Assembly (NCBI RefSeq): GCF_001544075.1
Contig: NZ_BCNT01000014.1
Location: forward strand, 1-64,000
From: Comamonas terrae
Lineage (GTDB): Bacteria > Pseudomonadota > Gammaproteobacteria > Burkholderiales > Burkholderiaceae_C
DNA: 64,000 nucleotides
Direction: 5' to 3'
In this document: piece by piece, positions 41,778 to 49,610 of the stretch
Layout: each line of letters opens with the position of its first letter
Position numbering within the stretch: position 1 is the stretch's first letter
The notes under the pieces: generated by a model
Database searches by the model: none
What the model was told of the DNA's origin: nothing
The model's input: the letters and a program-made list of their open reading frames with translations, nothing else
Made by a program: the position numbers and the translations under genes

Positions 41778-42449
41778 TCAGAACCGGTAGCCGATACCGA
41801 TGGCGAAGACATCGGGGTTGAACTTGACCTTGATGCTCTGGCCCGTCGACAGGTGGATGGTGCTCTTCAGGAAGCTCTTGTAGTAGGCCGCATCGATGAA
41901 CCAGCGGTCGTTCAGGTTGTAGACAAAGCCGATCTGCGGCGTGATGCCGAACTTGTTGTCCAGCTTGGCCGTGGTCGGGTTGGCCTGCGTGCCGCCGGAC
42001 AGGCCGTTGAGCGTGGCCGTGGTCTTCTCGTCGAAGAACCAGGCATAGGTCACGCCCAGGCCCACGTAGGGGCGGAAGGCGGCATTGGCCGCGTTGAAGC
42101 GGTACTGGGCGAACACCGTGGCCGCGAGCACCTTGGTGCTGCCCAGCTTGCCCACGCCGGCCAGCGCGCCGTCGCCCACCAGGTCATTCTTGAACGGCAG
42201 GCCGAGCGGCACGTCCAGCGCGAAGTTGTCGGTCACCATGTAGGTGAGGCCACCGGTCAGCTGGGTATCGCTCTTGGCATCCACCTTGGTGTTGGGAAAC
42301 GACGGCGCCGACAGATTGCCGCTCGATACGTCGGGCGACAGATGGGTGGCGCCGATGCGCGCCGACCAGGTGCCCGCCGATTGCGCACCCGCCAGGCCGC
42401 AGGCGGTCAGGGCCGCGGCCCCGGCGGCGATCCGCAAAAACTTCTTCAT
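41778..42449 (-). CDS. ompW: OmpW-family outer-membrane protein
   Basis: The 223-residue protein has a signal peptide (cleavage after GLAGA, near residue 22) and an eight-strand beta-barrel pattern ending in the C-terminal aromatic GYRF needed for outer-membrane insertion. The family blocks IGATHLSPD and FRPYVGLGVTYAWFF are clear. OmpW barrels allow passage of small hydrophobic molecules. ATG 42449 has an AAGGAG site. Confidence 0.93.
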   Translation of the reverse strand: MKKFLRIAAGAAALTACGLAGAQSAGTWSARIGATHLSPDVSSGNLSAPSFPNTKVDAKSDTQLTGGLTYMVTDNFALDVPLGLPFKNDLVGDGALAGVGKLGSTKVLAATVFAQYRFNAANAAFRPYVGLGVTYAWFFDEKTTATLNGLSGGTQANPTTAKLDNKFGITPQIGFVYNLNDRWFIDAAYYKSFLKSTIHLSTGQSIKVKFNPDVFAIGIGYRF

Positions 42450-42478
42450 GTTTGTCTCCTTGTCTTTCGCGGAACGGA

Positions 42479-43657
42479 TTACAGCCAGCCCTTCTGGGCC
42501 AGGGCGCGCGATACCAGCTGGCTCATCTGCTGATGGCCGTAGGGCGTGGGGTGGAAGCTGTCGGCAAACACATGGTGCTGCCACCAGTCGGGGCTGGTCT
42601 TGCCGGGCGTGGCGCTCAGGGCGGCGGCCGTGCAGGTCGGGAAGGTATAGGTGGGCAGGCCGCTGCCGTCCACGCCGGTGACCGGACACACCGGATCCTT
42701 CACGTTGTCGAAGTCGTACTGGGCGGGATTGCTGATCTGGTTCTTGAACTCGGTGTAGAAGTCGACCACGGCCACCTGCGACTGGCCGGCCAGGCTGGCG
42801 GCCAGCTGCGCATTGAAGGCCTGTACCAGCGCGTCGAACGAGGCTTCCTGCTTGGCGGCCACGGCAGCGCCCTGGTCTCCGCCACCGGCGGCCTGGGCAA
42901 TGCTGGCCAGGACCATCTGGAAGCGCGGCGTCTTGGTGATGGCCGGCACATTGAGCACCGCCACGCGCGTGGCGCCCTTGGCGACCACATTCTGCGCAAT
43001 GGAGCCGGCCAGGGCCTTGGCCAGGGTCTGCAGATAGGCGCCTGCAGCCAGGCCGGCAAACTTGGAGGCATCGCCGCCGGCCTGGGTCATCAGGGCTGCG
43101 AACGTGCCCGGCGCCTTGGACTCCAGCCAGGCCACCATGGCATTCAGCGGCTGCGAATTGCCCTTGGCGGCGGCAATCAGGGCTCCGATCACGTCGGCCG
43201 CGTCGTTGGCGCCGCCGTCGATGATCACCAGGTCATCCGCGCTGAAACCGGCCTTGGAGGCGGCCTGGATCTGCACCAGCACCGACAGCGGCGATGTGGC
43301 GGGTGCCCCCAGCGGATTCACGCGGCCGCCGCCCACCGCATAGTTGGTGCAGCTGGCAACTTCCTGGTAGGAGGTCAGGTTCTCGTCGCCCGCACGGTAA
43401 TGGGCGCACAGGCTCTGGCTGTACTGGTCGGCAATGCGCTCGGGCCAGATCATGGTGGAGCCCGCGCCGGTGGGCGCCGATCCCTGCACCGTGAACTTGA
43501 AGCCGAAGGTGCCGCTGTCCGACAGGCTGTCGCCCATGACCTTGACCGAAGTCACCTTGGCCTTGGGAGTGGTGTCGGCGCCGCCGCCACCGCCGCAGGC
43601 GGCCAGCAGGCCGGCGGTCGCCAAAGCGGCGGCCAGGAGTTTGAATTGGTTTGCCAA
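42479..43657 (-). CDS. GDSL-type esterase lipoprotein
   Basis: The protein carries GDSL/SGNH hydrolase blocks: GDSLSDSG (Ser nucleophile), GGAND and a C-terminal DSFHPTPYGH with the catalytic Asp-His. A signal sequence with lipobox LAAC and a Gly run marks an exported lipoprotein, probably a periplasmic or surface esterase/lipase. The start is most likely TTG 43657 (392 aa), with GGAGG 8 nt upstream. ATG 43672 or GTG 43675 would place the ribosome site inside the coding region. Confidence 0.82.
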   Translation of the reverse strand: MANQFKLLAAALATAGLLAACGGGGGADTTPKAKVTSVKVMGDSLSDSGTFGFKFTVQGSAPTGAGSTMIWPERIADQYSQSLCAHYRAGDENLTSYQEVASCTNYAVGGGRVNPLGAPATSPLSVLVQIQAASKAGFSADDLVIIDGGANDAADVIGALIAAAKGNSQPLNAMVAWLESKAPGTFAALMTQAGGDASKFAGLAAGAYLQTLAKALAGSIAQNVVAKGATRVAVLNVPAITKTPRFQMVLASIAQAAGGGDQGAAVAAKQEASFDALVQAFNAQLAASLAGQSQVAVVDFYTEFKNQISNPAQYDFDNVKDPVCPVTGVDGSGLPTYTFPTCTAAALSATPGKTSPDWWQHHVFADSFHPTPYGHQQMSQLVSRALAQKGWL

Positions 43658-43773
43658 GATGATGACCTCCATCACGTTATGAATAGCACGGGCGTGCTTT
43701 TTTTCAGAACGTCATCCTAGCGATAGTCACCTTGGCGCCATACCGGGCAATTACCGATAGCGGAGGATGAAAC

Positions 43774-43852
43774 ACCCCCTGAGCCGCTGCGCGGCTTCCC
43801 CCTCAAGGGGGACGACGGCCTTTGCTGCGGGGCGGCCCTTGCTGGCCGTCCC
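43774..43852 (+). repeat. Dispersed multi-hairpin repeat, copy A
   Basis: A 79-bp GC-rich element has three successive stems: AGCCGC/GCGGCT (43782-43787, 43791-43796), CCCCC/GGGGG (43798-43802, 43807-43811) and GACGGCC/GGCCGTC (43814-43820, 43844-43850). A related, shorter copy lies at 54439-54504. It is in the gap between the esterase and dacB. Confidence 0.7.
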
Positions 43853-43909
43853 GCGCTTAGAGTGCGCCAGTTTCAGGAGCGCTTGGCATAGACAAGCAGC
43901 CCGGGCGCG

Positions 43910-45373
43910 CTACTGCGCGCCGACCCAGTCGATCAGGGCCTCCCAGGCCTGGCGCGCGGCGCCGGCATTGGGGTGGTTGGCCATGGCCACCAGCACGTAG
44001 CGGCGGCCGCTGGCGCCATCCACATAACCGGCCAGCGCCGAGGCGTCGCGCAGCGTGCCGGTCTTGAGGTGGGCCGCGCCCGCATGGCGGCTCTGGCTGC
44101 GGCGCAGCGTGCCGTCCACGCCGACGATGGGCATGGAGGCCACGAACTCGGGCATGACGGGCGAATTCCAGGCCTGCTGCAGCATCCGGCCCAGGCCGCC
44201 GGCCGTCACCCAGGCATTGCGGCTCAAGCCCGCGCCGTTGTCCACGGCGGGCTGGTCGCTGCCGAACCGCGCCTGCCACCACTGCGCCAGCACCTGGCGC
44301 GAGGCCTCGAAGCTGGCCACGCCGGTGCGCTGCATGCCCAGCGTCAGGAATACCTGCTGGGCCATGATGTTGTTGCTGTACTTGTTCACGTCGCGCACCA
44401 CTTCGGCCAGCGACGGCGACTCGATCTGCAGCGCGGGCTGCAGGCCCGCAGGCACCCTGCCGTCGTGCACGCTGCCGGTGAGCTTGCCGCCGAGTTCGCG
44501 CCACATGCCTTCGATGGCGCGGGCCGCGAACAGCTCGGGCTGGGCAGGCGCCACGGACCAGCTTTTCTCTCCGCACTGGGCCGCGTACTGGCCCTGGAAG
44601 GCGATGCGCTGCGGGTCGCTCATGTCCAGCTGCAGCTTGCTGCGCCAGTCGCCGCAATCTGAATTCATAGCAGCCAGCGGCACCGTGGCCTGAGTTTCCA
44701 TGCCCGACATCGGCGGATCGTATTGGATGCGAGCGACACCCGCTCCTATATCGGGAGCAAAACCCAGGCCCACGGCCTTGTAGTTGACCAGCAGCGCATC
44801 GGGCGCGGCGTTGTAGGGCCGCCAGGGCTCGTTGTCGAAGCTGGCCGCATCATGCGCAGGCAGCTGGAAGGCCGAGCGGTCCAGCACGATATCGCCCACG
44901 ATGACCTTGACGCCCATGCCCTGCAGGCGGCGCAGCATCAGCCACAGGCGCTCCAGCACCAGCTTGGGGTCCCCCTGGCCCTGGATGTAGAGATTGCCGC
45001 GCAGCGCGCCGTCGGCCACGGGCCCGCCGAAATACACGGGCGTGCGCCAGACATAGGCCGGACCCAGCTGGTCCAGGGCCGCGTAGGTGGTGACCAGCTT
45101 CATGACCGAGGCCGGATTCATGGGCACCTGCGTGCGCCAGGCCAGGCGCGGCGCGCTCTTGCCGTCCACGTCCAGGACCAGCAGCGAGACCGCGTCGCGC
45201 GGTATCCTGGCACGGGCCAGGGCCGCATCCACGCTGGCGGGCAGGCGGGTATCGGCAACGGCCTGGGCGGTGGCGCCCATCGGGGACGGTGCCTGCGCCT
45301 GTGCGGCCGGCAGGGCGACGGCGGCCAGCAGCGCGGCCGCGAGAGGGGAAATCCAGGACGAGATCAATGACAT
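43910..45373 (-). CDS. dacB: D-alanyl-D-alanine carboxypeptidase/endopeptidase (PBP4 type)
   Basis: The 487-residue protein is a peptidase S13 (class C low-mass PBP). It has a signal peptide (residues 1-26), SxxK motif SVMK at 89-92, SxN motif SNN at 333-335 and KTG at 437-439, all intact. It trims or cleaves D-Ala cross-links in peptidoglycan in the periplasm. ATG 45373 is favoured because the signal peptide begins there; the frame upstream is Cys/Pro-rich and unlikely. Confidence 0.93.
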   Translation of the reverse strand: MSLISSWISPLAAALLAAVALPAAQAQAPSPMGATAQAVADTRLPASVDAALARARIPRDAVSLLVLDVDGKSAPRLAWRTQVPMNPASVMKLVTTYAALDQLGPAYVWRTPVYFGGPVADGALRGNLYIQGQGDPKLVLERLWLMLRRLQGMGVKVIVGDIVLDRSAFQLPAHDAASFDNEPWRPYNAAPDALLVNYKAVGLGFAPDIGAGVARIQYDPPMSGMETQATVPLAAMNSDCGDWRSKLQLDMSDPQRIAFQGQYAAQCGEKSWSVAPAQPELFAARAIEGMWRELGGKLTGSVHDGRVPAGLQPALQIESPSLAEVVRDVNKYSNNIMAQQVFLTLGMQRTGVASFEASRQVLAQWWQARFGSDQPAVDNGAGLSRNAWVTAGGLGRMLQQAWNSPVMPEFVASMPIVGVDGTLRRSQSRHAGAAHLKTGTLRDASALAGYVDGASGRRYVLVAMANHPNAGAARQAWEALIDWVGAQ

Positions 45374-45615
45374 GGGCAGCGAGTCTACGCCGGGCGTCGC
45401 CACGCCGGACGCCGCACCTGCGGGCATTGCCGGCCCGCCGGGCAAGGCTGCGGCAGCCGGCCGATAATAGGCAGCCTGCTGCGGCGCCACCTGCCAGCAT
45501 TTTTCCCTAGGACTTCCGCAAGCGAGGATGCGCCAGGACGGCTTCCTTGAAGCCAAGCGCCTGCCTGATCCTGATTTGCGTCAGTCGTGTTTCCGTTCCC
45601 TTGCGCGGCTCCGCC

Positions 45616-46323
45616 ATGAATCTTCTTGCCCTGGACACCAGTACCGACACCTTCTTCGTCGCCGTGCAGCGCGGCGATGCCATCTGGCAGCACAGCGGCC
45701 CGGGTGCGGCACAGTCCTCGGCCCGGCTGCTGCCCGCCATCCGCACCCTGATGGCCGATGCCGGCCTGCAGTTCAAGGAGCTGGATGCCATCGTCTTCGG
45801 CCGCGGCCCGGGCTCGTTCACCGGCCTGCGCACGGCCTGCTCCATTACCCAGGGCCTGGCATTCGCGGCCCGGGTGCCGGTGCTGCCCGTGGACACGCTG
45901 CTGGCCGTGGCCGAGGAAGCCCGCGCGCTGCACGGCTGCACCGAGCTGGTGGCCGTGCTGGATGCGCGCATGCACGAGGTCTACCACGCGCGCTTTGCCT
46001 GGTCCGACGGCCGCTGGCAGGGCCCCGAGGATTTCGGCGAGGACTTCGGCCTGTGCGCGCCCGGCGCGCTGCAGCTGCCTGCCGGCAGCACGGTCGCAGG
46101 CAATGCCCGGGCAGTCTATGGCGAGCAGCTGGCGCCGCAGGCACGCCATGTGGCGGCCATGCCCACGGCCACCGCCCTGCTGCGCCTGGCTCCCGCGCTG
46201 CTGGCCGCCGGCAGGGCCGTGCCCGCCGATCAGGCCCTGCCGCGCTATATCCGCGATAAAGTGGCGCAGACCACGGCCGAGCGCGAAGCCGCCCGTGCCG
46301 CACAGCCACCCGCCACGCCATGA
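45616..46323 (+). CDS. tsaB: tRNA t6A modification protein TsaB
   Basis: The 235-residue protein has the ASKHA-type N-terminus (LLALDTSTDTFFVAV) and the diagnostic block FGRGPGSFTGLRTACSITQGLA (about 56-77). TsaB supports TsaD and TsaE in threonylcarbamoylating tRNA A37; the first-step enzyme (Sua5/TsaC) is at 37.9 kb. The ATG at 45616 follows GTTCCCTTGCGCGG without a strong ribosome site. The stop overlaps rimI by 4 nt. Confidence 0.93.
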   Translation: MNLLALDTSTDTFFVAVQRGDAIWQHSGPGAAQSSARLLPAIRTLMADAGLQFKELDAIVFGRGPGSFTGLRTACSITQGLAFAARVPVLPVDTLLAVAEEARALHGCTELVAVLDARMHEVYHARFAWSDGRWQGPEDFGEDFGLCAPGALQLPAGSTVAGNARAVYGEQLAPQARHVAAMPTATALLRLAPALLAAGRAVPADQALPRYIRDKVAQTTAEREAARAAQPPATP

Positions 46324-46835
46324 ATTCCAGCGCCAGCCATTCCCGCTCCGACTTGCCCGATCGTGCCGCAGAGCCCGAGGCCCTGGTGCATTTCGAGCCG
46401 CTGAGCGCGCTGTGGCTGGACACGCTGCTGCCCATCGAGGCCCAGGCCTATACCCATCCCTGGTCGCGCGGCAACTTCCAGGACGCCATGGCCGCCGGCT
46501 ACGAGGCGCAGCTGCTGGTCAACCAGCACCACGAACTGCTCGGCTATTTCGTGGCCATGACGGTGCTGGACGAGGTGCATCTGCTCAACATCACCGTCAA
46601 CCCCGCGTTCCAGCGCCAGGGCTGGGCCCGCGTGCTGCTCGATGCGCTGTCGCTGTCGGCGCGGCAGAAAAATGCGCAGTGGATCTGGCTGGAAGTGCGC
46701 GAAAGCAATGCCCGTGCCCGCGAAATCTATGCCCGGCACGGCTTTGCCGAAGTGGGCCAGCGCAAGAACTACTACCCCACACCCGAAGGACCGCGTGAGC
46801 ACGCGGTGCTGATGAGCCTGAAACTATGGTCCTGA
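46320..46835 (+). CDS. rimI: Ribosomal protein-alanine N-acetyltransferase
   Basis: This 171-residue GNAT acetyltransferase carries the acetyl-CoA loop VNPAFQRQGWARVLL and the C-terminal ARHGFAEVGQRKNYY block of the RimI group, which acetylates the N-terminus of ribosomal protein bS18. The tsaB-rimI pair is very common. Start and stop overlap its neighbours (4 nt with tsaB, 10 nt with the UDG-like gene), so the three are one operon. Confidence 0.93.
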   Translation: MNSSASHSRSDLPDRAAEPEALVHFEPLSALWLDTLLPIEAQAYTHPWSRGNFQDAMAAGYEAQLLVNQHHELLGYFVAMTVLDEVHLLNITVNPAFQRQGWARVLLDALSLSARQKNAQWIWLEVRESNARAREIYARHGFAEVGQRKNYYPTPEGPREHAVLMSLKLWS

Positions 46836-47728
46836 ACCTGGATGCCCGCCAGCGGGCCATGCTGGAAGCCATGGGCATCACCGTCTGGCTGCCCGCCCCC
46901 CCAATGCCTGCGCCGGACGTGCCCCAAGCCCCCGAAACGCCCGTGGCCAGCGCTGCGCCCGCCCCGTTGCGCGAAGCCGTGGCGCGGGCGCCCGGGATTC
47001 CCGAGCCGCCCGTCGAGGCACCCGCGGCCCCGGTGCCCTCCGCGCCCGCCATGCAGCAGCGTGCCCCTGCACCGGCTCCCGTTCCGGCTCCGGATCCCGC
47101 CCCTTCCGCCGTCCGCCAGGACAGCGCCGCGCGCGCGCCCCGCAGCTATGTGCAGCATCCCGCCGCCGGCCCGGCCGGCGAACCCGGCGTGGGCTGGCGC
47201 CTGGGCCGGCCGCAGAAGGTCTATCCCGATGCCGGAGGCAGCGAGCCGATGCCGGCGCAGGGTGGCTGGCTGATCCTGCTGGAGCCGCCGGCCAATCCGC
47301 TGCCGCTGAGCCCGGCGCAAAAGCCCGGCCCCGGCTGCGCCCAAACCGCACTCGAAGGCGATGCGGCCAGGCTGCTGGACAACATGCTGCGCGCGCTGCA
47401 GCTGCAAAAGCATCCGCGTGTCTTCAGTGCCGCACTGCACCGCGCCCCGGCCGATGCCGCCCAGCCGGCCGAGCCCCTGCAGCCCGCGCTCGAGGCATTG
47501 CTGCACGAACTGCGGCCCGACTGCGTGCTGGTGCTGGGCCTGGCCAGCGCGCGCGCCGTGCTGGGCCGGCACGAGGCCCTGGGCCGCCTGCGCGCCGAGC
47601 CGCACCGCATTGCCGGCGTGCCCACGGTGGTGACCTACGACCCGAACTACCTGCTGCGCGCACCCCAGGCCAAGGCCGGCGCCTGGGCCGATCTGTGCCA
47701 CGCCCTGGCGTTCACCCAGGCCGTGTGA
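46826..47728 (+). CDS. Uracil-DNA glycosylase-like protein, active site degenerate
   Basis: The 300-residue protein follows rimI where Comamonadaceae often carry a uracil-DNA glycosylase gene. The C-terminal half (about 140-300) keeps the family layout: VLVLGLASARAVLG and TYDPNYLLR (270-278), which corresponds to the TYHP-x-LLR motif of family-4 enzymes but with Asp for His. The GE-x-PG motif and the iron-sulfur cysteines are not seen. The N-terminal ~110 residues are a Pro/Ala linker. Activity is doubtful. Confidence 0.65.
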   Translation: MVLNLDARQRAMLEAMGITVWLPAPPMPAPDVPQAPETPVASAAPAPLREAVARAPGIPEPPVEAPAAPVPSAPAMQQRAPAPAPVPAPDPAPSAVRQDSAARAPRSYVQHPAAGPAGEPGVGWRLGRPQKVYPDAGGSEPMPAQGGWLILLEPPANPLPLSPAQKPGPGCAQTALEGDAARLLDNMLRALQLQKHPRVFSAALHRAPADAAQPAEPLQPALEALLHELRPDCVLVLGLASARAVLGRHEALGRLRAEPHRIAGVPTVVTYDPNYLLRAPQAKAGAWADLCHALAFTQAV

Positions 47729-47802
47729 CGCCTGGCACGCTCGGAACGGAACAATTCCCCGGCCTGCACTACCCCATCGGTGCCGCTGGCCGTTTGATGC
47801 AG

Positions 47803-47814
47803 TGCAACGTTGCA
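47803..47814. promoter_or_regulatory. 12-bp palindrome upstream of corA
   Basis: TGCAACGTTGCA is a perfect palindrome about 190 bp before the corA start, beside CATAAT (47813-47818), a possible -10 element. It may be an operator; no regulator can be named. Confidence 0.35.
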
Positions 47815-47916
47815 TAATTGCCAGCTTTCAGACAGCCAACCGTCACTCGTCCCCAGCCCTTGGCCCGGGACGCATATTCAGCGAAAGAAAACCGTGGAAC
47901 CCTACCCCAGTTGGTA

Positions 47917-47957
47917 GCTTTCAACTCCCGGCCGACAGGACTAGCGGGGTTGAAAGC
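47917..47957 (+). promoter_or_regulatory. Stable hairpin in corA leader
   Basis: A 12-bp stem with one G-U wobble (47917-47928 with 47946-47957, 17-nt loop) lies 48 bp before the corA start in a long untranslated leader. No T run follows, so it is not a simple terminator. Confidence 0.45.
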
Positions 47958-48005
47958 GCACCCCATCACCGCCAAAAGCCTTGAGAACACACCGGGAGTG
48001 AGCTG

Positions 48006-48992
48006 ATGCTCAACATCTTTACGCTGGCCAACGGCCGCCTTGTCCAGGAAGAAATCGAGTCCCTTGAAGACCTGTCGCGCTTTCGTCCCATCTGGGTGGA
48101 CCTGGAATCGCCCACGCCCGAGGAAAAGCGCTGGATCAAGCAGCACTACGAGCTGTCGATTCCCGAGGACGCCATGGACGACGACATCGAGGAGTCGGCC
48201 CGCTTCTACGAGGAAGACAACGGCGAGTTGCACATCCGCAGCGACTTTCTGATCGACGATGTCGAGGACTCGCGCTCGGTGCGCGTGGCCTTCATCCTCA
48301 ACGAGCACAACCAGAACCTGCGCAGCTGCGGCGTGCTGTTCTCCATCCACGACGAGGACGTGCCCGTGTTCCGGCTGCTGCGCATGCGCGCGCGCCGCGC
48401 GCCAGGCCTCATCGACGAGGCCAAGGACGTGCTGCTCAAGCTCTTCGACGCCGATGCCGAATACTCGGCCGACACGCTGGAGCGCATCTACGACGACCTC
48501 GAGAAGGCCAGCAAGATGGTGCTGTCGGGCGACGTGACCGACGACGTGGCGCGCGACGTGCTGGGCGCCATCGCGCGCCAGGAAGACCTGAACGGCCGCA
48601 TCCGCCGCAACGTCATGGACACGCGCCGCGCCGTGAGCTTCATGATGCGCTCCAAGATGCTCAACGCCGAGCAGTTCGAGGAAGCGCGCCAGATCCTGCG
48701 CGACATCGAGTCGCTGGACAGCCACACGGCCTTCCTGTTCGACAAGATCAACTTCCTGATGGACGCCACGGTCGGCTTCATCAACATCAACCAGAACAAG
48801 ATCATCAAGATCTTCTCGGTGGCCAGCGTGGCGCTGCTGCCGCCCACGCTGATCGCCAGCGTCTACGGCATGAACTTCAAGTTCATGCCCGAGCTGGAAT
48901 GGGAATTCGGCTACGGCTATGTGGTGCTGCTGATGATCGCCAGCGCCGTGGGCCCCATGCTGTACTTCAGGAAGCGCGGCTGGCTCAAGTAG
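48006..48992 (+). CDS. corA: CorA magnesium/cobalt transporter
   Basis: The 328-residue protein has a large acidic cytoplasmic domain, a long stalk helix and two C-terminal membrane helices. The signature YGMNF is at 287-291, followed by MPEL at 294-297 as the periplasmic loop. CorA forms a pentameric Mg2+ channel, also carrying Co2+ and Ni2+. A GGGAGTGAG site precedes ATG 48006. The leader is unusually long and structured. Confidence 0.95.
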   Translation: MLNIFTLANGRLVQEEIESLEDLSRFRPIWVDLESPTPEEKRWIKQHYELSIPEDAMDDDIEESARFYEEDNGELHIRSDFLIDDVEDSRSVRVAFILNEHNQNLRSCGVLFSIHDEDVPVFRLLRMRARRAPGLIDEAKDVLLKLFDADAEYSADTLERIYDDLEKASKMVLSGDVTDDVARDVLGAIARQEDLNGRIRRNVMDTRRAVSFMMRSKMLNAEQFEEARQILRDIESLDSHTAFLFDKINFLMDATVGFININQNKIIKIFSVASVALLPPTLIASVYGMNFKFMPELEWEFGYGYVVLLMIASAVGPMLYFRKRGWLK

Positions 48993-49079
48993 GAGGCCGG
49001 TACGGCGCATCGGCCTGCTCCTACCGGCAGGCACGCACTGCGCCCACTCCCCGGGGATTCATGCGCGTTCAGGCTAATG

Positions 49080-49108
49080 CCATGCAATGCATGGCCCTGG
49101 GGCCATGC
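49080..49108 (+). promoter_or_regulatory. Overlapping alternative hairpins before the acidic-protein gene
   Basis: Two perfect stems share bases and cannot form together: CCATGCA-A-TGCATGG (49080-49094) and GCATGGCCC-TG-GGGCCATGC (49089-49108). The second ends 17 bp before the start codon at 49126. Loops are very short, so real folds would open one or two pairs. Confidence 0.35.
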
Positions 49109-49125
49109 CGCAACCGGAGAACGCC

Positions 49126-49476
49126 ATGCGCATACCGAACAGCACACCCAAGCCCGATCCCAGGGAGCCGCGTATCGACCGCAGCGATGATCCCACGGCC
49201 GACCTGCCCGAGGGCGACGATATCAACGAGCATTTGAGCGCCGAGGAGGATGTGTCCGATTCCATCGAGGACATGACCGCCCACCGCTTCGACGCCCTGC
49301 CGCAGGACGGGCCGCTCGATTTCGACGACGGCACGGATATGGGCCATCCGCGCGGCCATACCGGGCGCAGCGGGGGCACCTGGCAGGCCGAAGGCGGCGA
49401 CAGCGGCGAGATCAAGCCGCCGACCGAGGTGCTGTCCGACCGCAATGGCCCCAGCGACCACAGGAACCGGCGTTGA
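49126..49476 (+). CDS. Small acidic hypothetical protein, 116 aa
   Basis: The 116-residue protein starts at ATG 49126 with a CGGAGA ribosome site. It is rich in Asp, Glu, Pro and Gly and poor in hydrophobic residues; it looks intrinsically disordered, with an acidic middle (DLPEGDDINEHLSAEEDVSD) and a basic C-terminus. No domain is recognised. It lies 134 bp after corA on the same strand; an acidic protein next to a Mg2+ channel is suggestive but not evidence of function. Confidence 0.6.
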   Translation: MRIPNSTPKPDPREPRIDRSDDPTADLPEGDDINEHLSAEEDVSDSIEDMTAHRFDALPQDGPLDFDDGTDMGHPRGHTGRSGGTWQAEGGDSGEIKPPTEVLSDRNGPSDHRNRR

Positions 49477-49501
49477 GGGAGGCTCGCGCGGCCGGGCGGC
49501 T

Positions 49502-49598
49502 TGCTATCAAAAAAGAAGCTTTTCGCGCCTCTCCCATGCCTTGTGCATGGCAGAACATGCAGGAGATGCACAGAGATAAGGCGCCACCCGCTCTCTTT
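49502..49598 (-). terminator. Probable terminator region at the end of the catabolic cluster
   Basis: Past the MFS stop, the minus strand can pair GGCGCCTTATCTCT with AGAGGCGC around a CCATGC/GCATGG stem, followed by GCTTCTTTTTTGATAGC. The last part resembles the GATAGC ends of the dispersed repeats. The fold is imperfect. Confidence 0.35.
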
Positions 49599-49610
49599 TG
49601 AGGAGCAGAT

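Noticed and set aside
47803..47818. Complete sigma-70 promoter for corA built on TTGATG and CATAAT
   Set aside because: The spacing is only 13 bp, too short for a normal promoter, so only the palindrome is reported.
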